Below are positions 7,103 through 12,905 of a stretch of 12,905 nucleotides of DNA, one piece after another. The notes below the pieces were generated by a model. It ran no database searches. It was not told the DNA's origin and was given only the letters and a program-made list of their open reading frames with translations. The stretch's first letter is position 1, and the number at the start of each line of letters is the position of its first letter. A program made the translations under genes and the position numbers. Source of the stretch: JABIRQ01 sp963583595 (GTDB lineage: Bacteria; Pseudomonadota; Alphaproteobacteria; CADEGL01); contig CAUZWC010000062.1 of the NCBI GenBank assembly GCA_963583595.1, positions 1-12,905 on the forward strand, written 5' to 3'.

Positions 7103-8953
7103 CTAGCTCTCCAATCGGCTGCGGACGGCCTGTTCGATTTCCGCGATCTTGAAAGGCAGCCCGTTCACCTTGTTGAAGCCCTCGGCCGCGACGAGATACT
7201 CGGCGCGCAGCACCTGGACGAGCTGTCCGTTGTTCATCTCCGGCACCACCACCTGGTCGTAGCCGGCCAGCAGCTCGCCCAGATTGCGCGGCAGCGGCCA
7301 GATATGGCGCAGATGGATGTGCGAAACGTCCAGCCCCTCGGCGCGGAGATTGACCACCGCGCGGCTGATCGGGCCATAGGTCGAGCCCCAGCCGACCAGG
7401 GCTAACTTGCCGCCCTCGCGGCCCTGATCGACCGTCTGTTCGGGGATGTCCTTGGCGATGCCGAGAATCTTTGCCGCGCGCACATCGGTCATCCGCTGAT
7501 GGTTGGCCGGGTCATAGGAGATATGGCCGCTGTCGTAATCCTTCTCGATGCCGCCGATGCGGTGTTCGAGGCCCGGCGTGCCCGGCTTGGCCCAATTCCG
7601 CGCTAGGGTCTCGGGATCGCGCAGATAGGGATGGAAACCCTCCACCTCCTCGCGATGATGGACCGGGAAGGGCTCCAGCTTGGACAGATTGGGCAGCAGC
7701 CAGGGTTCGGCCGCGTTCACGATATAGCCGTCGGTCAGCACGATTACCGGGGTCATATATTTGGTTGCGAGACGTACCGCCTCGATTCCCACCTCGAAAC
7801 AATCGCCCGGCGCGCGCGCAGCCAGGACGACGAGAGGGCTGTCGGCGTTGCGGCCCCAAACGGCCTGCAGCAGGTCCGACTGTTCGGTCTTGGTCGGCAG
7901 GCCGGTCGAGGGGCCGGCGCGCTGGGCGTCGACCACGATCAGCGGTAGTTCGGTGCCGATGGCCAAGCCGATCGCCTCGGTCTTCAGCGCCACGCCGGGG
8001 CCGGAACTGGAGGTGATGCCGAGCGATCCGGCATAGGAGGCGCCGATGGCGGCGCAGACCGCCGCGATCTCGTCCTCCGCCTGGAAGGTCGTCAGGTCGA
8101 ATTGGCGCAGCCCAGCCAGAGTGTGCAGCAGGGACGAGGCCGGGGTGATCGGATAGGAGCAGAAGACCAGCTTGATCCCGGCTAGCTGCGTGCCGGCGAC
8201 GAGACCCCAGGCCATGGCGTCGGTGCCGGTCACCGTGCGGTATTCGCCCGGCGCGATCTCCGCCTCGGGCACGGCATAGGCATGGACGTCGCCCGGCAGT
8301 TCGGCCGTCTCGCCGAAGGCATGGCCGGCATTGAGCGCGGCGATATTGGCCTCGGCGATATCTGGGCGCTTTGCGAATTTGGTCTTGAGCCATTTGACGC
8401 TGGCGTCGCGCTCGCGACTGTAGAGCCAGTAGACCAGTCCCAGGGTCCACATGTTCTTGCAGCGCAGGGCCTCTTTCTGGGTCAGGCCGAATTCCTTGAC
8501 CGCTTCCAGGGTCAGCCTGGAGACGTCGATCGGCCAGACCTGATAGGCGTCGAGGCTCTGATCCTCGAGTGGATTGGTCTCGTAGCCGGCCTTCTTCAGA
8601 TTGCGGTCGCTGAAGGCGCCCGAATCGGCGATCACCAACCCGCCGGCGCGCAGATTGCCGATATTGGTGATCAGGGCTGCGGGGTTGAGGGCGATCAGAA
8701 CGTCGGGCTGGTCGCCGGCCGTGCGAATCTCCCGCGCGCCGAAATTGATCTGGAAGGCGCTGACGCCGTAGGTCGTGCCGGCAGGAGCCCGGATCTCTGC
8801 CGGGAAATCCGGAAAGGTGGACAGATCGTTGCCCGCGAGCGCCGTCGCGAGGGTGAAATGGTTGCCGGTAAGTTGCAGGCCGTCGCCCGAGTCGCCTGCG
8901 AAACGCACGACGACCGAATCGAGGCTTTCGCGGCCTGCGATCGATCCTTCCAT
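7103..8953 (-). CDS. korA: 2-oxoacid:ferredoxin oxidoreductase, fused gamma-alpha subunit (KorA)
   Basis: From the ATG at 8953 the product is 616 residues. The gamma domain comes first, with FAGDSGDGLQLTG around 18-30 and the A-P-A-G-T-T-Y-G-V-S segment near 56-65. The alpha (pyrimidine-binding) domain follows, with YPITPAS (267-273), the ExE-type acidic patch (293-295), GPSTGLPTKTEQSD (347-360) and a C-terminal transketolase-like domain (G-W-G-S-T-Y-G-P near 525). This gamma-alpha fusion paired with a short beta subunit is the KorAB form found in many aerobes. The frame stays open to an ATG at 9022, but that start has no Shine-Dalgarno, lies inside a 17-bp inverted repeat, and would add 23 residues ahead of the conserved N-terminus. 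The 8953 start has AGAGGA (8957-8962), placed rather close. korA and korB form one tight operon. Confidence 0.94.
   Translation of the reverse strand: MEGSIAGRESLDSVVVRFAGDSGDGLQLTGNHFTLATALAGNDLSTFPDFPAEIRAPAGTTYGVSAFQINFGAREIRTAGDQPDVLIALNPAALITNIGNLRAGGLVIADSGAFSDRNLKKAGYETNPLEDQSLDAYQVWPIDVSRLTLEAVKEFGLTQKEALRCKNMWTLGLVYWLYSRERDASVKWLKTKFAKRPDIAEANIAALNAGHAFGETAELPGDVHAYAVPEAEIAPGEYRTVTGTDAMAWGLVAGTQLAGIKLVFCSYPITPASSLLHTLAGLRQFDLTTFQAEDEIAAVCAAIGASYAGSLGITSSSGPGVALKTEAIGLAIGTELPLIVVDAQRAGPSTGLPTKTEQSDLLQAVWGRNADSPLVVLAARAPGDCFEVGIEAVRLATKYMTPVIVLTDGYIVNAAEPWLLPNLSKLEPFPVHHREEVEGFHPYLRDPETLARNWAKPGTPGLEHRIGGIEKDYDSGHISYDPANHQRMTDVRAAKILGIAKDIPEQTVDQGREGGKLALVGWGSTYGPISRAVVNLRAEGLDVSHIHLRHIWPLPRNLGELLAGYDQVVVPEMNNGQLVQVLRAEYLVAAEGFNKVNGLPFKIAEIEQAVRSRLES
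7107..7112 (-). promoter_or_regulatory. Ribosome binding site of korB
   Basis: GGAGAG on the minus strand lies within the last codons of korA, five to seven bases before the korB ATG at 7101. Together with the one-base gap between the genes this indicates coupled translation, which suits an equimolar two-subunit enzyme. Confidence 0.65.
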
Positions 8954-8956
8954 GAT

Positions 8957-8962
8957 TCCTCT
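8957..8962 (-). promoter_or_regulatory. Ribosome binding site deciding the korA start
   Basis: AGAGGA on the minus strand sits three to four bases before the ATG at 8953. The spacing is short but no comparable purine run precedes the ATG at 9022. This, plus the position of the conserved N-terminus, is why the shorter KorA is preferred. Confidence 0.55.
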
Positions 8963-8985
8963 ATCTCCGGTCTCTTGCCCTGTCG

Positions 8986-9030
8986 CGCCTGCTATGGACC
9001 CGCATTCTTCTGACGGGTCCATAGCAGGCG
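8986..9030. promoter_or_regulatory. Perfect 17-bp inverted repeat in the korA leader
   Basis: CGCCTGCTATGGACCCG (8986-9002) and its exact complement CGGGTCCATAGCAGGCG (9014-9030) are separated by 11 bases. The dyad ends 32 bases before the korA start at 8953. Neither strand has a T-run after the stem, so it is a poor intrinsic terminator. It could be an operator for a dimeric or tetrameric regulator, an RNA stem controlling korA expression, or a small repeat. Function is inference; the palindrome itself is direct observation. Confidence 0.75.
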
Positions 9031-9152
9031 TTCATGTGGACCTTGCCGATCACCAGTGCCTATCCGCAATGTTCCGTCCCGTGATGACCCGGGCGCCCCG
9101 GCACTAGATAGATCGCTCGCTCGTCTTCGTCCATGGCCCGCCGTTTTCCCGG

Positions 9153-10472
9153 TCAGGAACCCAGCACGGCCAACATCTCCTCCACGGCCGCGAATTTGCG
9201 CCGTGGCGCCGGCTCGGCGGCCGCCGATCTTTCCGCTTCGTCGATCTTTTGCCAATCCTCGTAAGAGACGTAGCGGTGTCCTTTGCCGTCGAGCAGGCTC
9301 TCGAGGCCGGCCCGGCCCTCCTTGCCCACGCCCGCGCCCAGATCGCTCAGAATGCGCTGGGCGACGATATCGCCGTCCGGCTTGTTGGTGCCGATCACGC
9401 CGGTCGGGCCGCGTTTGACCCATCCCGCGCAATAGACTCCGTCCTCAACATGGCCGTCGTCGTTGACGATGACGCCATTGTCCGCGTCGAAGGGCAGGCC
9501 CTCGACGGGCACCGCCTGATAGCCGATGGCCGGCAGCACCAGGCCGCATTCGACCTCGAAGAACTCGCCCGTGCCGTGCGCCCGCCCGTCCTCGACCGCC
9601 GTGCGTTCCAGGCGCAGGGCCTCGACCCGATCACCACCCAGGATCTCGACCGGCTTGGCATAGAAGGCGAAATGCACCCGTTTGGACTTGCCGGCCGGGT
9701 CCAGGGCGGTGAATTCGCGCAGGGTTTCCAGATTCCTCTCGCGCAGGCGGCGGTCGCGCGGGCTCCACTCGCCTTCCACCTCGGCAGGCAGATCGGCCGG
9801 GTCGACCGCCGGATGGGCGTCGCTCAGATTTCCCATCTCGCGCAGCTCGACATTGGTGAACTTGGCCTCGATCGGGCCGCGCCGCCCGAACATAGTGACG
9901 TCCTTGATCCCGCCGGTGTGGATCGCCCGGGCGGCATAGTCCGGCAGGTCCGTCTCGGCCATCTCCGCCGGGGTCTTCACCAGCACCCGGGCGATGTCGA
10001 TCGCCACATTGCCGTTGCCGATCACCGCGACGGTGGAGCAGGACAGGTCGGGGTCGAGGGACCGGAAATCGGGATGGCCGTTGTACCAGCCGACGAAGGC
10101 GGCGGCGCCGAACACGCCCTTCTTGTCCTCGCCGGGAATGCCCAGCGGCCGGTCGAGCGGCGAGCCGACGGCCAGGACTACGGCGTCATAGAGGGCTTTC
10201 AGGGCGTCGAGCGAGGCGTCCCTGCCCAGTTCGACATTGCCGTAGAAGTGGACCTTGCCGTGCTGGGCCGTGCGGTCATAGGCCTTGATGACGCGCTTGG
10301 TCGTCTGATGGTCGGGCGCGACGCCGCCGCGAATCAGGCCGAAAGGCGTGGGCAGCCGGTCGATCAGATCGATTTCCAGATCCAAGCCGGATTCGAGAGC
10401 GGATTTGAGCAGCGCGGCCGCCGTGTAGAACCCACCCGGGCCGGTGCCGATAATGGCGACCCGTAAGGTCAT
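9153..10472 (-). CDS. fprA: Ferredoxin-NADP reductase, FprA/adrenodoxin reductase type
   Basis: The 439-residue protein matches the adrenodoxin-reductase-like flavoenzymes that pass electrons between NADPH and ferredoxin. Its FAD motif GTGPGG is at 9-14, followed by D-R-L-P-T-P-F-G-L-I-R-G-G-V-A-P-D-H (38-55), a signature of this family. The NADP-binding fold has IGNGNVAIDIAR (151-162) and the 2'-phosphate-binding GRRGP (196-200). The C-terminal FAD-contact segment GWVKRGPTGVIGTNK is at 350-364. The last 60 residues look like a less conserved tail. Start choice is fixed by the Rossmann strand at residue 4; GGGA lies close upstream. It is the gene before korA on the same strand (199 bases apart), so it most likely recycles the ferredoxin reduced by KorAB to make NADPH, or supplies reduced ferredoxin to it. 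No ferredoxin gene is present here. Confidence 0.93.
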   Translation of the reverse strand: MTLRVAIIGTGPGGFYTAAALLKSALESGLDLEIDLIDRLPTPFGLIRGGVAPDHQTTKRVIKAYDRTAQHGKVHFYGNVELGRDASLDALKALYDAVVLAVGSPLDRPLGIPGEDKKGVFGAAAFVGWYNGHPDFRSLDPDLSCSTVAVIGNGNVAIDIARVLVKTPAEMAETDLPDYAARAIHTGGIKDVTMFGRRGPIEAKFTNVELREMGNLSDAHPAVDPADLPAEVEGEWSPRDRRLRERNLETLREFTALDPAGKSKRVHFAFYAKPVEILGGDRVEALRLERTAVEDGRAHGTGEFFEVECGLVLPAIGYQAVPVEGLPFDADNGVIVNDDGHVEDGVYCAGWVKRGPTGVIGTNKPDGDIVAQRILSDLGAGVGKEGRAGLESLLDGKGHRYVSYEDWQKIDEAERSAAAEPAPRRKFAAVEEMLAVLGS

Positions 10473-10699
10473 TTCCCTGCCACCGATTCGATGCCTCCCC
10501 CAAGGCCCCTGCGCCTGAAACGTTGCGGCATATAATGCCGATCATAACCTCACCGCGCATTCTGTCCACAGGTGTCGCGCCCCGGTCGCATTCGAGCCGC
10601 AATGGGTCGGCGGCCGTGTTGCAAAGCCGGGGGCCTTATGGTTCCGTCCGCCCTCTTCGCCGCGTGGGGGTTCCAGGGGCAAGACGAAGGGAAACGGCC
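10473..10699. other. Divergent intergenic region between fprA and pgk
   Basis: This 227-bp gap must hold the promoters of both divergent genes. It contains the palindrome CGGCATATAATGCCG (10526-10540), whose centre includes TATAAT (10531-10536), a possible -10 box for pgk; no TTGACA-like -35 lies at 16-18 bases upstream, so it is a weak candidate. The frame of pgk is open back to 10523, but the sequence between there and 10700 does not resemble any pgk N-terminus. AAGGGAAA at 10687-10694 is the likely Shine-Dalgarno of pgk. I see no riboswitch or RNA gene. Confidence 0.4.
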
Positions 10700-11914
10700 A
10701 TGGCAAAGTTCAAGACGATCGAGGATTTGGGCGAGGATCTGGGCGAGCTTCGCGGCCGGCGCGTGCTGGTGCGCGGCGACCTGAATGTCCCTCTGCGCGA
10801 CGGCCAAGTCGGCGACACGACGCGCCTCGACCGCCTCGCGCCGACCTTGCTGACCCTTGCGGACCGGGGCGCGAAGATCGTCCTGCTGTCCCATTTCGGG
10901 CGGCCCAAGGGCAAGCCCAATCCGGCGATGAGCCTGCGGCCGGTCGCCGAGGCGCTGGCCGAAGTGCTGGGGGACAGGCCCGTCGCCTTCGCCGGTGATT
11001 GCGTGGGGCCGGAGGCTGAAGCCGCGATCGCCGCGCTGTCTGAAGGCGGCATCCTCGTGCTGGAGAACCTGCGCTTCCATGCGGGGGAGGAGGCCAACGA
11101 TCCAGCCTTCGCCGAAGCTCTGGCCGCTCTGGGCGACGCCTATGTGAATGACGCTTTCTCGGCAGCGCATCGTGCCCATGCCTCGACCGAGGCCCTCGCC
11201 CGCCTGCTCCCGGCGGCGGCCGGTTGGCTCATGCAGGCCGAACTCGATCACCTGGCCCAGGCTCTCGACAATTCCCAACGCCCGGTCTGCGCCGTGGTCG
11301 GCGGCGCCAAGATTTCCTCCAAGCTCGACCTGCTCGGCAATCTCGTCGCCAAGGTCGATCAGCTCGCCATCGGCGGCGGCATGGCCAATACCTTCCTGAA
11401 CGCCCGGCGCATCAAGGTCGGCCGCTCTCTCTGCGAACACGATCTGGCCAAGACCGCGCGCGCGATCGAAAAGGCGGCCGAGGCCCAGGGCTGCGAAATC
11501 CTGCTGCCCGTGGATGTGGTCATCGCCCGCGCCCTGGAGCCTGGGGTGCCTTGCGAGACCGTGGCGGTCCGCGACGTGCCGCGCGACATGATGATCCTGG
11601 ATGTCGGGCCGGAGACGGTTGCCCTGCTGAAAGCCGAGCTCGACGCCGCCAAGACCCTGGTCTGGAACGGCCCGCTGGGGGCCTTCGAGACGGCGCCTTT
11701 CGACGAAGGCACGAATGCCGTGGCACGCCACGCCGTCGCCCTGACCCGGCGCGGCACCCTGCTCTCCGTGGCGGGAGGGGGGGACACGGTCGCCGCCCTG
11801 GCCCATGCCGGGGCCGAGACGGGCTTCTCCTACGTTTCGACCGCGGGCGGGGCCTTCCTGGAATGGCTCGAGGGCAAGACCTTGCCGGGCGTGGCAGCCT
11901 TGGAGACGGCTTAG
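10700..11914 (+). CDS. pgk: Phosphoglycerate kinase
   Basis: The 404-residue enzyme catalyses 1,3-bisphosphoglycerate + ADP to 3-phosphoglycerate + ATP in glycolysis and the reverse in gluconeogenesis, in the cytoplasm. Length is normal. Substrate and nucleotide motifs are all present: RVLVRGDLNVPL (21-32), LSHFGRPKG (63-71), LENLRFHAGE (121-130), GGAKISSKLDLL (201-212), GGGMANTF (225-232), NGPLGAFE (323-330) and GGGDT (359-363). The phosphate-binding loop is STAGGA rather than STGGGA, which I believe is common in alphaproteobacteria. The ATG at 10700 is chosen because the longer open frame (to 10523) lacks homology and AAGGGAAA precedes 10700. It stands apart from gap and tkt genes and is divergent from fprA. 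It converges on the DUF2336 remnant, eight bases separating the stops. Confidence 0.97.
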   Translation: MAKFKTIEDLGEDLGELRGRRVLVRGDLNVPLRDGQVGDTTRLDRLAPTLLTLADRGAKIVLLSHFGRPKGKPNPAMSLRPVAEALAEVLGDRPVAFAGDCVGPEAEAAIAALSEGGILVLENLRFHAGEEANDPAFAEALAALGDAYVNDAFSAAHRAHASTEALARLLPAAAGWLMQAELDHLAQALDNSQRPVCAVVGGAKISSKLDLLGNLVAKVDQLAIGGGMANTFLNARRIKVGRSLCEHDLAKTARAIEKAAEAQGCEILLPVDVVIARALEPGVPCETVAVRDVPRDMMILDVGPETVALLKAELDAAKTLVWNGPLGAFETAPFDEGTNAVARHAVALTRRGTLLSVAGGGDTVAALAHAGAETGFSYVSTAGGAFLEWLEGKTLPGVAALETA

Positions 11915-11922
11915 CCGGGCCC

Positions 11923-12350
11923 TCAGCAGACGATTTCGGCCGGGCTGTCGGCAAGCAGGCGGATGGCGTTGAGATAGTCCGGGTCGCGCTGCCAGCGGCG
12001 CAGTATGCGCGCCGCCGCTTTCGCATCGATGCTGTCGAAGAGTTAAAGAACCCTGACGAGTTCCGCGGGGTCGGCCTGCTTGTCGCCGGGCTGCGCCTGG
12101 CGGCTCAACAGAAAAATCGAGGCGAAGACGGGTTTGTCGATGGCCACGGCGCGGCAAGCGACGGCCAGGGCCTCGCCGCCCGGTTCATAGAGGAAGCGCC
12201 GGATCAGTTTCGCGCGCAGCACGCAGCGGCGCGCGAAGAGCATTTCGAACAGTCTGATCCACCCCTCGCGCAGCAGCTGGACCAGATGCCGGGCGGTGAC
12301 CTCGCCATCGGCCAGGGCCTCCGCGTCGAGGCGCAGGCTTTCCGGTTCCA
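11923..12350 (-). pseudogene. DUF2336 protein, C-terminal remnant with in-frame stop
   Basis: Read on the minus strand from about 12350, the frame gives E-A-L-A-D-G-E-V-T-A-R-H-L, then L-L-R-E-G-W-I-R-L-F-E, RRFLYEPGGEALAVACR and P-V-F-A-S-I-F-L-L-S-R. This is the C-terminal half of DUF2336, an uncharacterised alphaproteobacterial family. A TAA at 12043-12045 stops the frame after E-L-V-R-V-L, yet the same frame continues with clear family sequence (L-F-D-S-I-D ... RILRRWQRDPDYLNAIRLL) to TGA at 11923. One G-to-T change in a GAA codon would explain the TAA. About 140 codons remain of a protein usually near 350-400 residues. Upstream of about 12350 the similarity ends where the sugar-dehydrogenase remnant begins. 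The function of the family is not known to me. Confidence 0.75.
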
Positions 12351-12357
12351 GAGGCTC

Positions 12358-12905
12358 GGTGGCTTCCGTTGGAATGCCTTCGCGACCAGCGTGACTCATG
12401 CCCGCTGGCTCGCCACGGCGCCCAACGGCGACGTTTTCGTTTCCATGTCCGGATCCGGCAGGATCGGCCTGCTGCGCGATGCCGATGGCGACGGCGTGGC
12501 CGAGGCCAAGACCGTCTTCGCCGAGGGCTTCCAGCGGCCGCACGGGCTGGCGCTGCGCCCCAGTTATCTTCTACGTCGCGGATGTCGAGCGGGTCTGGCG
12601 GATTCCCTACGAGCCCGGCGACACCGTCGCGCGCGCGACGGCCGAGGCGGTCACGGCCGACGGCGCGCTGGGCGCGTCTTCCGGCCATTGGACGCGCAAT
12701 ATAGTCTTCGCCCTGGACGGCACGCGCTTCTATGTCGCGATCGGTTCGCGCGGCAATATCGGGGAAGAGGCGGCGCTCCGGGCCAGCGTGCAGTCTTTCG
12801 CCGCCGATGGCTCCGACCGGCGCAGCTTCGCCACCGGCTTGCGCAATCCCGTGGGTATCGCCTTCCGCCCCGGCACCGAAGACCTCTATGTCGTGGTCAA
12901 CGAGC
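12358..12905 (+). pseudogene. PQQ-dependent sugar (sorbosone) dehydrogenase, 5'-truncated and frameshifted (partial)
   Basis: Recognisable sequence begins at G-G-F-R-W-N-A-F-A at about 12358, then T-H-A-R-W-L-A-T-A-P-N-G-D-V-F-V-S, followed by R-D-A-D-G-D-G-V-A-E and QRPHGLALRP in frame 1. Near 12562 the frame shifts: F-Y-V-A-D-V-E-R-V-W-R-I-P-Y and GHWTRNIVF, Y-V-A-I-G-S-R-G-N and GLRNPVGIAF continue in frame 2 to the window end. These are blades of the six-bladed propeller of soluble PQQ glucose/sorbosone dehydrogenases, which are normally periplasmic. The signal peptide and first strand are absent, because the DUF2336 remnant abuts here. One extra A at 12562, or two lost bases, would restore the frame. 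The 3' end lies beyond the window. A sequencing error could explain the frameshift but not the missing 5' end. Confidence 0.75.

Noticed and set aside
8986..9030. The inverted repeat as an intrinsic terminator of fprA
   Set aside because: The stem is strong but there is no T-run on the downstream side on either strand.
9060..9134. A 24-codon minus-strand open frame (MDEDERAIYLVPG...) between fprA and korA
   Set aside because: It has no clear Shine-Dalgarno, is very short, and I recognise no family. It overlaps a GC-rich imperfect hairpin (around 9089-9101). Not enough to call a gene.
10523..10699. N-terminal extension of pgk in the same open frame
   Set aside because: The 59 extra residues do not resemble any phosphoglycerate kinase N-terminus and the true start at 10700 has an upstream purine run.
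10550..12157. Minus-strand open frame of 535 codons opposite pgk
   Set aside because: Antisense shadow of pgk, whose motifs are all on the plus strand.
12043..12543. A 166-codon minus-strand open frame as an intact gene
   Set aside because: Its first 65 or so codons are antisense to the sugar-dehydrogenase remnant and only the rest is DUF2336; it ends at the nonsense codon, so it is better described as part of a pseudogene.

Overview
This is a GC-rich stretch of an alphaproteobacterial chromosome. The evidence is a remnant of a DUF2336 gene (a family I know mainly from Alphaproteobacteria), a phosphoglycerate kinase with the STAGGAFLEW-type glycine loop, and a palindromic intergenic repeat of alphaproteobacterial style. 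A Rhodospirillales-like host fits, but the genus cannot be read from the window.

Layout. 1-267 (+) is the 3' end of a 3-hydroxyisobutyrate-dehydrogenase-type gene. It converges on a compact minus-strand operon (5827 down to 269) of three genes: a sarcosine/dimethylglycine-dehydrogenase-like flavoprotein with a degenerate GcvT half, a molybdopterin-binding large subunit of the xanthine dehydrogenase/CoxL family without its usual FAD and 2Fe-2S partner subunits, and an EamA/DMT-type transporter. The first two overlap by ATGA and the last two are 10 bp apart. At 5917-6075 lies a 159-bp compound palindromic repeat whose right end supplies the stop codon of korB. Next come korB and korA (2-oxoacid:ferredoxin oxidoreductase, 8953 down to 6073, one base apart), with a perfect 17-bp inverted repeat in the korA leader, and then an FprA/adrenodoxin-reductase-type ferredoxin-NADP reductase (10472 down to 9153). 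Divergent from it is pgk (10700-11914, +). The right end (11923-12905) holds two broken genes whose 5' ends are both missing at one junction near 12350: a DUF2336 gene on minus with an in-frame TAA, and a PQQ-dependent sugar/sorbosone dehydrogenase gene on plus with a frameshift.

How the genes may work together. KorAB would oxidise a 2-oxoacid (most likely 2-oxoglutarate) with CoA and pass electrons to ferredoxin. The neighbouring FprA-type enzyme could turn reduced ferredoxin into NADPH, or run in reverse. No ferredoxin gene is in the window. The flavoprotein/molybdoenzyme/exporter operon looks like an oxidative catabolic or detoxifying unit for an N-methylated or heterocyclic compound; its substrate cannot be read from sequence.

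The strongest unexplained signals are the double-truncation scar at the right end, the perfect stem in front of korA, the compound repeat at the korB stop, and the orphan molybdenum subunit paired with a flavoprotein whose folate domain looks dead. I see no CRISPR array, tRNA, rRNA, phage gene or transposase.
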